From the NCBI RefSeq assembly GCF_024868665.1, contig NC_079891.1:12746969-12810968 (forward strand): a DNA stretch of 64,000 bases, read 5' to 3'. This document shows, in pieces, positions 11,334 to 22,905 of this stretch. The notes under the pieces were generated by a model. That model was not told the origin of the DNA. It ran no database searches and was given only the letters and a program-made list of their open reading frames with translations. A program made the translations under genes and the position numbers. Origin of the DNA: Triplophysa rosa. Taxonomy: Eukaryota > Chordata > Actinopteri > Cypriniformes > Nemacheilidae. Numbering within the stretch: the first letter of the stretch is position 1; every line of letters begins with the position of its first letter.

Positions 11334-12022
11334 TGTAAGAATTTTGAGCAGCCATTATCTTATAAATAGGATAAATAGAGTGACCAAGCATCTGACATAT
11401 TTTCAAGTTTTAGGATGCTGTCAGATAAGGAAAGAAGCAAACCATTAACAACCATTTAACTAAACTTTAAGTCTATTTCAGATTCTTATTTGGAGATTGT
11501 AGGCATCATTTTATGATAATGAAATAATTTAGAGTGCTGAATTTACTGAATGATGGATGCTGACCTATTTTTTAGACATCAGTGCAGTTGTATCTACTGT
11601 TTTTTGACTGTTGTTCCAATGCTCACTTTTGTTTTGGCTGGGTGGCAATGTCCGCTTTGATCCAACCCTGTCAGCATGATAGCCAGCACTGAGACCAACC
11701 CTTCTCTTTGCTGTAGTCTGGCAGGAGACAGATGATTGCATGTGTTGTTTCGAAAATAAGAGCAGTATCAGGTAGCTAGGAGATTTGTGTTGGGGACAAC
11801 AAGATTATTATGCACTTGTTCAATAGTATTTTTAGCAACATTAGTTAATGTCTTAGCAAGCATAAACAAACAACGAACAATATATTTTTATTGTATTTTT
11901 CTGTTATATTTTTGTTAATGTGTGTTGATTCCAATACAGTTGTTCATTGAATTGTTAACCAATGTTTTATCATTTAAAACCTAACATAAGGTCCTTAAAA
12001 TAAATGTCACATTTGTGATGAC
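11334..12022. other. Unannotated AT-rich non-coding stretch
   Basis: I see no exon, TIR, LTR or RNA gene here. It separates two delimited transposons and reads as diverged intronic or intergenic sequence. Confidence 0.4.
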
Positions 12023-12025
12023 TAA

Positions 12026-13840
12026 GGGTGCTGTAGCAAAGTTCAATGTAGGGAAGGAAGGAGGCGGGAACCGGCATCATTTAAACAATAAACTTGAATC
12101 AAAAATAAACAAACAATAACACGGAAGTAAAAGGCCGGCAGCCACCTCACGGTCGACTGCCGGCCACACAAACATAAATAAAACTTAACATTTCCGGGCC
12201 CGGTCCTCTCTCCTCGGCAGTCCCGTCGCTCGTCCTCTTATGCTCCCTAGCTCCCCGTGAGGCATGCGGGACCGGTGCGCGTACAGCTGATACTCATTAT
12301 CACTCACGCCACCGGCCCCGCCTTCCTGCCCCACGGCTCTCGTCCCGCCTTCCTCGCTACAGGTGCGTTTACACTTGGCATTAACATGCGATCTCGGTGA
12401 TCCGAACAAGCAGATCGGATCTTCAGACAATCAGGACATAGCGCGTTTGAACTTGTCAACAAGTGGCTTCCACATCTGGATAACTGATCGGATCTCTATA
12501 GTTTCCCGCCCATTATTTTAATAAGCCTGCAATTTAAAAATAGCCCCGGTGCAGGGAGATTTCACACAACACGTATCACGGGAAGGATGAGCATGTTACA
12601 GATTTGATACGCAGCCATGTTGAAGTCGAGGCAGCGGTGGGAAGTAAACCATGGTTAAAACGATTAATGATCTTATATGTGAAAGTATAAGCAGAGGAGG
12701 TTTGTAAAATGACACAAGCTTTTGTACTTGAGCTGTGGCGGGTTTCACTAGCGCGCGCACACACACAGACGCTAACGGTGTTTTTAAACACATCATTTGT
12801 TTATTCATGTCACTGACACATAAAATAATCACATAAGTAGGCCGAAGTTCCTATGATCAAAAGCAACCACTTACATCGTTCTCGTCTATTTGGGTTGGTT
12901 CAGCTGAAAGTGACAGCGCGTCGTTTCTTTGGTCTGCGCCCTAAATAGCGTGTTTACTGACATCAGCTATTAGGAACACTATACAATCTTGTTTCTGTGT
13001 GTAAGTGATATACGGTGTATTCAGAGCTCCGTTTCAAGCTGCCCGTCTGCCGCTTAATCTGTTTTCCGGGGACGGTACTTTCGAGTCAGATCCGTGGGCG
13101 TGGCTTGTTGGTTTTGACTAAATCTTTGGTGTTTCAAGTCTTACGAAACCTTTACCCTAACCCTAACCTTACTCTTACCATCTAAACTACCTATGATTGT
13201 TAAAATTGATGAAATAACACGTTTGGGTGATCACGTCAGACTCGAAACACCAAGGATTTAGTGAGAGCCGTACGAGACACAAGCGGCAGTAGCCCTCGGG
13301 GTATACAAGCTGGTATAGTGTTGCCATTCGTGTCTGTGACATGAAAATAAACAAATGATGCGTTTTAAGATAGCGCTGTGTGTGTGAGTCAACACCATTC
13401 ATGGCAGTCACAAATACAGCGATGATACAGCTGAAGTGGTCAAGTAAAACATCTCGTGTGATTTGACATAAATCCTCTGTAGGTTAAAGTATCCATGATA
13501 ATTTTGTGGGAAAATGAACGACTGTGCAACGTTCGGGAGCAAGAGTAAACTTTCCGCTGCATTTGTCAGCTTCTCCGCAGTCTGACAGGTTTCGGACAGA
13601 CGAGAGAATAATGATAGCGGGCGGGGTTTTCTGTGAAATTGTACCGGTAAATGTAGATAAACTGTCTGGATTGCGTTTACATTACACTGAGATCCGATCA
13701 CAATGCGTCCTCTACTACCTCTGGATCAGGGCACGCTGATCGGATGACATTCCGGTCAGAAGCGCGTTTACACTTTTCAATGTGTATGTGGACAACATCC
13801 AGATACAGGTCGCATGTTAATGCCAAGTGTAAACGCACCC
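12026..13840. mobile_element. TIR DNA transposon (non-autonomous) disrupted by a solo LTR
   Basis: The right end, read in complement, is GGGTGCGTTTACACTTGGCA, and the same sequence occurs on the left once the LTR at 12032-12361 is removed. The left TIR therefore begins at 12026 (GGGTGC) and resumes after the LTR (GTTTACACTTGGC). TAA flanks both ends (12023-12025 and 13841-13843), which would suit a PIF/Harbinger-type 3-bp TSD; the superfamily is inferred from that alone. Inside, 13078-13265 holds another imperfect inverted repeat around GTGTTTC. No transposase was recognised. Confidence 0.65.
12032..12361 (-). mobile_element. Solo LTR (Ty3/gypsy-like family), minus strand
   Basis: A 330-bp unit begins TGTAGCAAAGTTC and ends CTCGCTACA, bounded by the exact 5-bp TSD GGTGC (12027-12031 and 12362-12366). 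On the minus strand it matches by eye the 3' LTR at 26366-26672: TGTAGCGAGGAAGG start, CATGCCTCACGGGGAGCT block, GGCCGGCAGTC block and a GGTTCCCGCCTCCTTCCTT tail. No internal retroelement sequence remains, so it is the product of LTR-LTR recombination. Confidence 0.85.
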
Positions 13841-14040
13841 TAAAATGACTAATTTCCTTACATTTGTGACTTTTACAAATTATAACGTCACTTAGATGAC
13901 ATAATAATGCAATTTAATCCTTAACGACACTGTGATTACTTAATATTGTAATACATGTAGCTTTGCTTTCTTAAAGGGGACATCGGATGCCCATTTTCCA
14001 CTGTTTTTTTTTTTTTTTTTTTTTTTGCATGAAAAAATGT

Positions 14041-14158
14041 CGTGGCCTAGTGGTTAGAGAGTCGGACTCATGACCAGAAGGTTGCCGGTTCGATTGTCAG
14101 GGCCGGCGGGTAACGACTGAGGTGCCCTTGAGCAAGGCACCTTACCCCTACTTGGGTC
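14041..14158 (+). mobile_element. Truncated tRNA-derived SINE
   Basis: It has an A-box-like GTGGCCTAGTGGTTAGAGAG at 14042 and a B-box-like GGTTCGATTGTC at 14087, followed by the SINE body GAGGTGCCCTTGAGCAAGGC. The fuller copy at 49427-49728 has the same order. The 3' half and tail are missing. Similar T-rich/GCAT/AAATGTC sequence on both sides may be a degraded TSD. Confidence 0.75.
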
Positions 14159-14586
14159 ACCATATCTGACTAATAGGTCACTTTCACTTCACTTTTTTTT
14201 TTTGCATATATGAAGAAATGTCTGTGACATGTGTCTGTAACTTTCCTCAATTGTTGTGTTAAACAACACTCCTTTACCTTGTCAAAAACAGCTCTGTGTC
14301 CCAATGTCTGAGGGTCCGCAAGAATCTGAGACCTAAAAGTGTTGAAATAATCTTGCAACTTTTACTGTTTCAAAAGTCTTGTCTAATTTCCTTATTTCAA
14401 GCTGCATATTGCAAAATCCTTTATTTAGACGCTGTTTTGATTTCTGTACGAAAAGCTGCCCACTCATATAATTTGCTCAGCGTTTTTTCATTGAGGATCA
14501 AGCAAGTCTGTGAGTCACACATCAGGTGTGTGGCCTTCCCACACTGACCCACTAACCGGATCTCTAGTACCACCTTTTCTGGGGTG

Positions 14587-16336
14587 CAGGCCCGGATTAA
14601 GAACTCAGAGGCCCCTGGGCACAAGTGTCTTATGGACCCCCCCCATACACACACATGCGCACAATAAAGTTTTAAATTAGCCTAGGGTACTATGTGTATG
14701 AAACACCTCTATGTTTCAGGATTACAGGATTACATTGACAAGTTACAAACTATGATCACAACCTGAAGAACAATATCAACACCTGTACACACATCCTCCA
14801 TCATACAGGATTTACACCACATAATTGCAACAAGGCCTTCCTGGACCAGCAACAACAATATTAAGACCTTTCCCTGCATACTGTAACTCACTGGCATATT
14901 CAAGCACACACTACCACACCTCAACCTTTTAATTCAGTTCTATCAGATTCTTACATAATTCAACATAAACACGCCAGATTCACAAAACTGTTCTTAAGAA
15001 AAAATATAAGAACTTTCTTCAGATAAATTACAGAAAGTTCTTAAGAATATTCTTAAATGCAATTCTAAAATTTTCCATCTTCATTGTTTCAAAGAATAAA
15101 CGGCCAGTCTTTGTCAATGATTATACTACAAGAGTAATTTGTCCATTTGTTAAACTTTATTTCCCTTACGAAAATTTACCATGGTTTTACTACAGTTAAA
15201 ATTGAAAAACCATGGTTTTACTACAGTTAAAACCAAAAAAAACATGGTTACTGTAGTAAAACAATGGTTATCACAAAATAACCATGGTTTTGAAAACCAT
15301 GTTTTTTGTAAAAACCATAGTAAACGATGATTACTGTAGTAAAACCATGGTTTTGCCCTGAGCAATCAATGCACTAAAAAACCATGGTTACTACACTTGT
15401 ACCACAAAAAAACCATGGTTAATTTTCGTAAGGGTTGTGTAACAAGCACCTCTCGACTCACATTATTATGTAAGCGTGTAATGTGTTACAGTAAACGACA
15501 TTAAGGATTAACATAATACTTCTTTAGCATATATATTATGACATCATCATATTTGTGTTTATGTAAACATTTTGCAATGTATGTAAAAACACTGTGGATT
15601 ATCTAATAATGAAGGCTAAATATTGGTGAAGTAAGGCAGTTACTGATCAACATTATATCAATATAAAATAATTCACAATTGGCAAGGAAACACCACCAAA
15701 TAAATGTAAAAAAACCTTAAGATTTAAGACAACCGCGAGGGTATATCAATTCATTATATTTACAACAATAAAACCGTTCTCATTGACATATTTTCTGCTG
15801 TCAGTTCATGACGTGACATCATCTAACAACTCACAATAAAAAGCGGTGATTTCGACTATATGTTCTTTCACACAGCCTCATGGCAACCATGTGCATATTT
15901 ACCGACGAACTTTGTTCATATTTATATATCCAAACAGTCGATAACAGTGACAGGTTGTTGGAAACGCTGTTTTGTACTCATTTTATTAACAAGTTCCTGT
16001 CGTACGGTGCTGCTTCTTCCTGCCGGGAAAGAGACCTCGCGCTCGCGGGGCAGCACTGGCGACATTTTCCCACTGAATGAAAGCTAAGGTTTATCAAAGA
16101 TGTCGCTAGATTTGTCGCTATGCGCTTCTTCTGAACAAAAGCGGCTCGTAAAAGTGACTAAATCAAAAGACAGACTTCCTAATTTAGAAACACTGTTTTG
16201 TGTGTGCAGAGAAGCGCACAGTAGAATGAATATGGCGTAAACGCTGTTATGTGAATTTTTTTCCCTTGCCTGGGCCCCAAGCGTGCATGGGCCCCTGGGC
16301 TTGTGCCCATAATGCCCATTGGATAATCTGGCCCTG
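14587..16336. mobile_element. hAT-type element with 8-bp TSD CTGGGGTG
   Basis: The exact duplication CTGGGGTG is found at 14579-14586 and 16337-16344. The ends are CAGGCCCGGATTAAG and, in complement, CAGGGCCAGATTATCC; subterminal GGCCCCTGGGCACAAG is mirrored near 16289-16305. The 1.75 kb interior is AT-rich and contains a separate foldback MITE (15163-15434). No transposase frame was recognised. Confidence 0.8.
15163..15434. repeat. CCATGG-rich foldback MITE nested in a hAT
   Basis: The termini CCCTTACGAAAATT and AATTTTCGTAAGGG are inverse complements. Between them lie at least eight AACCATGG/CCATGGTT palindromes and several ACTACAGT/ACTGTAGT blocks, so the whole 272 bp can fold on itself at several registers. 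TT flanks both sides, so any TSD is too short to decide the superfamily. Confidence 0.7.
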
Positions 16337-16344
16337 CTGGGGTG

Positions 16345-17959
16345 TCTCAGTGTGATACACACCCGAAACACGTGCACACACATACAGCACGTGCCAGAGC
16401 CGCACACCCGTAAGCACACTGGCTGATGAAATTCTTTGTATAAAAACTCCCATCTGACCTGGTGTTTAGGGAAAAGCCTGTTAAGAAACATTCATCCAGG
16501 GCATTGGGGGATGTGATTTTGGCAGTGAATGCGGGAGGTTGGAATTATAACAGAGATGTCTGTGAGCTTTATGTGAATCTAGCTTCCACTTGGTTACTTT
16601 CCAATTAAGAATTGAGGAAACACCCACAGTGCTACTGGGTCTGGAATCAGCTAGTTCAGACCGGTAGCATTTAGAGTGGGGGTGGTATGGGAAATGAGGG
16701 GTGGATAAAAGAGAATGGGCTTTTGAGAATCAGGATGGTGTTATAACTGACACATTGTATGCATGGACCATGTGGTTGATGTGACTCATCTCTCATGCTC
16801 TACCATTTATGTCATCTTTTTGGCCAGTGCTGTAAGTAGGCTAATGTGGCAGCTGCAGATCAGAACATTGAGATTATTGATAGGAGCATATTGACCCTCT
16901 GAGATGTTCTGTGATGATTTTGAATGAGCTGTTTTATTATTGCTGTAAATCCAGGGTCTGAATGTTTTCCCTATCCTTTGGCTTTTCTAGACCTGTGCAA
17001 TTGTGGAAAAACTTGTTTGTAGCTTTTTGTTCATCTCTTTTAAATTATTTATCCAGGTCACATGCTTACAGAAATGTACAGTGAGGGTACCTTGATGGCA
17101 TCAGATGAAACCACCCCTGTACTTTCTATTAAATTAAGGACCATGGTACTTAATGATTACCATATTGTGCATGATATTGCAGTGTCGAGTTCATAAAACA
17201 TATTAATACAACATTACTTATGATCCAAACATTTACCATCAGTACCATAATATATACCATACAATACAATATATATTTGTCTTGGTACTGAGTCGGTAAG
17301 CAGACACATCTTTCATCTGTTATTACACCATAATTCTGTCCATTTGCAACACCCTGGATATGAAGGCAAATGGGGATATGTCGTTTTTTCTCGTGGATCA
17401 CTACTGGGCTTGTGTTCAGCTGCAGCTTTGTCATTTAACAGTTTCATTTGCAGAACCTCAAACCCCTTTTATTCTCTTCTTATTCTTTTGTTGTATGCAT
17501 GCATAAAATTGGTAGAAAGTTGTTTAAAAAACAGTATGTGATTCACACAGTTCGGATGCCCACAGGGGTGTCACTGCTGTTTACCTGTCTGTCTGAAATA
17601 CCTGTGTGTGGAAATCAGCCTCAGGCCACAAACTGCTTGACTCCTTTATAGTCTGTGCTGTGAATGGGGGGAGGTGCGTTTGTGAATAACACCGTATCTA
17701 TATATAGTAGCACTCAAAGGCACACCAAGGGAGAGTAGGACTGGAGCGCTTGTGAGTGTAGCTGGATGCGTACAGACCATGCTGCAAAAAAAGCTTTTAG
17801 AAAAAATGCATACATTATGACGTTTAAATTTAGTAATTGAAAATATGCCAGTGGAATAGGTGAAATGCACATGCCACAATATCTTAAGCTATTTTGCTCA
17901 TTAGGTAACTCATCATTGTACTGCCATGGTTCTGCCTCTTCATGTCATGTCTTTCTTTG
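16345..17959. other. Unannotated non-coding stretch
   Basis: No exon with splice sites and no transposon boundary was recognised. The open frames here are short and lack domain signatures. Confidence 0.4.
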
Positions 17960-17967
17960 GTGTAGTG

Positions 17968-18686
17968 CAGTGGTTCCCAAACTGGGGTACGCGTACCCCC
18001 GGGAGTACGCCAGGTGACGGAGGGGGTACGTGAACAAAATCCTGAAATCTACTGTTTACTTAATTATAACGCACCTGACAATCAAGGCATGTTTTTCTCA
18101 CAAGCTGAATATAAAGACATGCTCCCTCTAGTGTACACACAGCAAAAAAGTAGTCACGTAGTGCCATAAAAGGTCAAATTCATGACATCCAATCAAAAAA
18201 TATGCGTCCACTCATGCGTAAGCGCACATCTTTACGTACCGCATGTGACTTCTCACAAAAATGTCTTCTGGATAGTTTTGCATGCAGAGTATCCTGCCTT
18301 AGCCGATCGCGCTTTGAAAACATTACTGCCCTTCTCCACAACGTATCTTTGCGAGAGTGGGTTTTCAGCACTTGCCCACATAAAGAACAAATATCGACAC
18401 AGACTCTGCATAGAGAATGATTTGAGACTCAGACTTTCTCCGATACAACCAAACATCACAGAGTTATGCAAGTCATTTCAAGCACATCCATCTCATTAAG
18501 CAGTGAGTGATTTATTTATATATGAGTCATATATCATTTATTGTTTGATAAAAGAAAATTACATGTATTTAAAATGCAAATAAAAAAATGTTTGAGACCA
18601 CAATTGTTACTGTAAGAAAGGGGGTACGCAGAATGATGTTAAGTCCCTGGGGGGGTACGCCATTGTAAAAAGTTTGGGAACCACTG
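17968..18686 (+). mobile_element. hAT element with transposase remnant
   Basis: The inverted termini CAGTGGTTCCCAAACT and AGTTTGGGAACCACTG are exact complements. The flanks GTGTAGTG (17960-17967) and GTCTAGTG (18687-18694) look like an 8-bp TSD with one change. The interior keeps the C-terminal part of a hAT transposase. At 719 bp the element is internally deleted. Confidence 0.85.
18240..18499 (+). pseudogene. hAT transposase C-terminal dimerisation domain fragment
   Basis: One open frame ending at 18499 contains FWIVLHAEYPALADRALK, LLPFSTTYLCESGFSAL and IKNKYRHRLCIENDLRLRLS. These follow the usual order of the hAT C-terminal dimerisation domain (FxxxxxxYPxLxxxAxxxL, PxSxxxCExxFS, KNxxRxxL), most like the ZBED-type transposases. 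The N-terminal BED finger and the catalytic core are absent, so no transposase activity is expected. Confidence 0.8.
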
Positions 18687-18886
18687 GTCTAGTGGCAGGA
18701 CCATTACAGAAACTCGTGTTTTGTGTGGAGAGAAACATATTATTGTCGGTCACGACATAACGGTCACTCTTGTTTCCTCGTTTAGCTTCCCACCTGTGTC
18801 TCATTACCCACACCTGCCCATTGTTAGTTAGTTCCCCTTTAAAATGCCCTCGTGTCTGTTGTCCTGTGCTCGTTCGTTTTGCATTG

Positions 18887-18944
18887 TGTCATGGCTCTGC
18901 TTCCTTAGTCATGTTTTTCTTGGTCCTGTAGCAGAGCCATGACA
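18887..18944. repeat. 58-bp palindromic element, copy 1
   Basis: Arms of 14 bp, TGTCATGGCTCTGC and GCAGAGCCATGACA, enclose about 30 bases containing GTCATGTTTTTCTTGG. An inverted-orientation copy lies at 31697-31755 with the same arms and core. It could be a tiny MITE, or a relic of an LTR-type element that starts TGTCATGG and ends CATGACA. Confidence 0.7.
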
Positions 18945-18959
18945 AAGTCTTTGGTTATG

Positions 18960-19790
18960 TGTGGAGAGAAACATATTGTTGTTCGTTTTGACAATAATAT
19001 ACGTTCTCTCCAGTGTCTTGTCATTGGCCCCATTCCTCTCGTTTCCTTGTGATCTTTCCCTGAGTGTTTAATGTCCCACACCTTCCCTGTGTAATTATCC
19101 CTCGTTTGTCTTCCCTATATATACCCTCTTGTTTCTTTGTCTTGTGCTCGTGTATTACGTTGTGTCTACGTTGCGTTGTTCTGGATTGGATTGGATTGGA
19201 TTGTGTTGGATTGTGTTGTGTTCCTGTTCGTGCGCTTACCCGTGTTCCTGTTCCTTGCCTGTTTGTGTTTTGTGAGTTTTGTGCCTTGTATTATTTTAAG
19301 ACGTTTGGTCGTGTCCTTGAGTTTAGTTTATTTGTCTTGTTTTTGTTTTGCCCCCTCGTGGGAAGTCTTTTGTTTTATTTATATTTCTTAGTTCTGTTTT
19401 CCCCCATTGTGGGTGTTTCTGTTCTGTTTTGTATTAAATAAATATATTTGTTAACCCCTTCACTGCCTGCCTGCGCTTGGGTTCTTCTGCCAGTCCGTGA
19501 CACATTGTTACCTTGCTTGTTCATCGTGCCATGCGTTTGCCTTGCCTTGCCTGTTCATCGTGCCATGCGTTTGCCTAGCCTTGTATTGCCTTACCTTGTA
19601 AGACGTTGTGTCATTGTTTGTATTTAGTTTATTTTTTGCCCCCTCGTGGGAAGTGTTTTGTTTTGAATTCTTGTTTTGTTACTGTGTTTCCCCATCGTGG
19701 GTTTTTATTAATTAATTAAAGTCTTGTTTGTTACCCCCTTAACCGCTGCCTGCATCTGGGTTCTTCCCTGCCACATTCTTGACATGTACG
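18960..19790 (+). repeat. LTR-like repeat, two partly similar segments
   Basis: Two segments end in related phrases: CCCCTCGTGGGAAGTCTTTTG, then a TTAAATAAA/TTAATTAAAG polyadenylation-like region, then GTTAACCCCTTCACTGCCTGC or TTACCCCCTTAACCGCTGCC and GGGTTCTTC. A similar block occurs at 32440-32885. The order of a T-rich U3-like part, an AATAAA-like signal and a short C-rich end resembles fish LTRs. Clear LTR boundaries and TSDs were not found. A GGATT microsatellite sits at about 19184-19205. Confidence 0.4.
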
Positions 19791-19817
19791 GACAAAAGAG
19801 TACAATTTAAAAAAGTC

Positions 19818-20040
19818 TTATAGTGGGTTCACACCAAACGTGAATTAAGCATTTCGCGCGAGTAAATTACATACAAAGCCAATGCAAAGACGTGAATATG
19901 CGAACTTGCGGCAGGCGATGGGAATGGCACGAATCTGGTGGCGCGATTGAACGCTCGTCAATCTCGTCTTCCGTGCAAATTGAAAATACTTGTCAGCTCG
20001 CGTCACTCACACAAAAATAACTAACTTTTTTCACGAGTAA
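19818..20040. repeat. Fragment of a GGGTTCACACCAAACG-type DNA transposon
   Basis: It starts AGTGGGTTCACACCAAACGT and continues with AATTAAGCATTTCGCGCGAG and AATTACATACAAAGCCAATG, phrasing I recognise as a widespread fish hAT-like MITE family. No right terminus is found before the DIRS fragment at 20457, so it is truncated. Confidence 0.4.
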
Positions 20041-21236
20041 TAAAGAGTGTGTACCAAAATCATTTTTTTATGTTTCTGTAATGGTTAAGGCACCAGAATG
20101 TGTAAACTCTATAGTCACAGTAGTATTTCTAATGCTAAAATATAATTTTTGTTGTTATCCATGATTTTTTTATTTTACTGTTTGACAAGGCAGAAAAAAA
20201 TAGTAAAGGTGCCCAATTACAGTTCTTAACTTGCAGTCATTGAAAGAAAAATAAGCTTTGATGGCTGAATATTACGCTTGATTAAGAGAGAAGTTGAGTG
20301 TGCCGAGTCAAATTTGAGTACAGAAACATGGATATTTGTTGTTTTGTTCAGTTTATTTGCCTAATAAAATACAATTAAATGTTTAGTTTTAAAGAGGTTT
20401 TGACAGATAAATACATTTGTTAAGCACTCTACACAGATCAATACACGCTGGTGTCGGTTCCCTTTCTGTCGGTCTCTCGACATTGTGTCGAGCCGACAGA
20501 TGTGGTTCGTCCTTGAGAACCTATCGTTTCCGACTTCTTTAGAAAAGTCCAATGAAATTGGCGCATGAAAGTTGCCCCGGATATCTGGGTATAAAAGGGA
20601 GACGGCGTGCTGCATTCATTCACCTTTTTTTCTTCGGAGCCTTCACACTGATCGACTTCGAGACTTCAAACTCTACGCCGAATCACTGCTGGAATCTTAC
20701 AACGTGGTGCAGCGGACTGTCCCTTCTTGCAGCAACTTCCCCTGGGCGCCTCGGCAGTTCCAGAAGTGTTTGAGTTTTTTTCTCTAAAAGAGCAAATTTC
20801 TCCAGCGTGGCATGTCCCGCTGTTCTCCTGGGTGTAATACACTCATCGAGGAGGGGGACGGACACGAGGTCTGCTTCCAGTACGCTGGGGCAGCCCTTGT
20901 GGATACGTCCTGCCCACACTGCGGGCGGTTGACAATTCAGACATTGCGTCACGGGTGGCTGTATTCCCACGGGACTCAGCCACCACCTCGTCTGCTTCCC
21001 GTTCCGTGACAGCAGTGGCTACGGCCCTGCCATCCGCTACGGCGAGCAGCGAGGGTGATATGAGGATTACTCTGAGCGCTAATCTAATCCGTCAACCACC
21101 GGCTCGCGGACCGTTCGCACCTCGTCTCGCTCGTCTGACCGTTCCCCAGGAGACGGTCCCACCGTCTTGTTCCTCAACCACGTATTCGGAAACGGTGCGT
21201 GATGATGAGATTTCCATTGCAGCATCGGAGGGTGAC

Positions 21237-22457
21237 CAGAGGTGGGTAGTAACGCGCTACATTTACTTCGTTACATTTACTTGAGTAACATTTTGGAAAA
21301 TATGTACTTTTTAAGTAAAATTAAAAGTGTGTACTTTTACTCTTACTTGAGTAAATTTCTAATAGAAAATCTGTACTTTTACTTAGTTACATAACTTACA
21401 TTGCGTGACGTTCCTTCGTTCCTTCATTTTAAAATATGCTTTTTAAAACGCGTTGTTTATTTCAAGGTTGTCATCTCTTTTTACGGGCATTCCCGAGTGA
21501 TCGATTCTTTTGAGTCGATTCTTTTGAAAGCATTAATTGAACAATGGGCAAAACCATTTGAATAGGCTAATGAATCAGTTCAAATGATTTGTTCAGTTCG
21601 CAGCACGATCTGAATCATCTGAAGCAGGATTACTCACTCCTTGTAGCGCGAAACTTAAGAACACGCAGAACATGCAGAACACAAAGAGCGTTGGATGAAG
21701 TGGATATTAATCTATATCTATACAATCAAAACTGCAATTATGTCATATTGTTTACCAGCAATGATATATGCGCACACCCGCGCGACCTGTTCGTCAGACA
21801 CCGCAACATGCGCGTTACCTGTCAGACACAGAGACGTGGGCTTGCAGAAATATACATTTGAAGAACAGAAGCAAGAAAACGTGTTGATGGGCGTGTGGTT
21901 CACTGTTTACTGTTTGTTTACAAGTAAGAGCGTTTCACAACACACACGTGACACAACACGAGAAAACATGAGCTTTGTTCAAAAATGTGTATTTCATTTA
22001 AGAGAGCACTGCAGATGTTCTAGATCGTCTTAAGAAATGCTCAGAGTTTAGTTCATGCTTTAGTTTGACATGGTCTATTATTCTAAATAAGTTGTGTAAA
22101 CTACATTGACATCAGGACTAGATGAAATTTACAGAAATGCTCGTCTCTTCTGTGTTTGTCTATTCTTTAGTCTCTCTAATATATTGCAAAGATATCTGCT
22201 TATGATAATTAAAAATATTGATTAAAATGTAATATTAAAATATTGTCTTTAATATTAATTTTATGTAGTAGGCCTATATAATCAGATACAAAGTAACTAA
22301 GTAACTAGCTACTTGAGTAGTTTTTTCATTGCATACTTTTTTACTTTTACTCAAGTAGTTTTTAAAATAGTGACTTTTACTTTTACTTGAGTAACAATTT
22401 CTCTAGTTACTTGTACTTTTACTTGAGTAAAGATTTTGGCTACTCTACCCACCTCTG
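21237..22457. mobile_element. hAT element inserted in the DIRS fragment, 8-bp TSD AGGGTGAC
   Basis: The ends CAGAGGTGGGTAG and CTACCCACCTCTG are exact complements. The flanking AGGGTGAC is duplicated at 21229-21236 and 22458-22465. Subterminal ACTTTTACTTGAGTAA motifs repeat many times on both sides, a typical hAT arrangement of transposase-binding repeats. The 1.2 kb interior is AT-rich with no transposase. Confidence 0.9.
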
Positions 22458-22740
22458 AGGGTGACTTACTGGCATCTGACGATTCCTCGGAGCTCCCTCC
22501 CTCGGGGGGTTGAGCCTAGGAAGAAGCGGACGTCGAAATGTCAGCCATGCTATCCCGGGCCGCCGGCATTGGGTTGCAGTGCACCGCACTGCCTCTCCCA
22601 ACGCTCGCGGCTGGATACATGGTACCTCAGGTTTGAGAGCACTCACACCCAGTGCCGTGTTTTCATGGAAGTGCATGAGGAACTTAGTACGACCTGGAAC
22701 GCCTCCTTTCGGCGCGTGCATGTCAACTAGTTCCATCGCC

Positions 22741-22905
22741 CTTTCTTCCCTCGACGGACATATCAGTACAGAGTCCTCCCTTTTGGTCTGTCCCTGTCCC
22801 CACGAGTATTCACGAAAATCATGGAAGCTGCCCTCACTTCCCTCAGGGAGAGAGGTGTGCGGGTACTAAACTATCTTGATGACTGGCTCATCTTGACACA
22901 CTCAG
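22741..22905 (+). pseudogene. DIRS reverse transcriptase fragment with in-frame YLDD box
   Basis: One frame reads YQYRVLPFGLSLSPRVF, then NYLDDWLIL at about 22875-22900. This is RT motif B followed by the catalytic YLDD motif, uninterrupted. The two long DIRS copies have a one-base deletion just before YLDD. The fragment stops shortly afterwards, and everything between gag and this point is deleted. Confidence 0.75.

Larger units (their letters stand above)
20457..22905 (+). mobile_element. Rearranged DIRS fragment, interrupted by a hAT
   Basis: It begins with a DIRS left terminal repeat (GTTCCCTTTCTGTCGG at 20457, TATA-like GTATAAAAGGG at about 20590). The gag N-terminal region follows and is split at 21236 by a 1.2 kb hAT. 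Gag resumes at 22466 and is joined near 22740 by an internal deletion straight to the late RT region, after which the sequence leaves DIRS at about 22905. Unlike the two long copies, it keeps GGCGGTTGAC in gag and CTAAACTATC before the YLDD box, i.e. the unshifted frames. Confidence 0.85.

Noticed and set aside
13150..13166. Telomere-like ACCCTAACCCTAACC
   Set aside because: Only about two units occur in otherwise unrelated sequence; this is expected by chance and is not an interstitial telomere block.
14042..14098. tRNA gene from A-box and B-box motifs (also at 49438-49494)
   Set aside because: The boxes are followed by the SINE body rather than by an acceptor stem and anticodon arm that close a cloverleaf; these are SINE heads.
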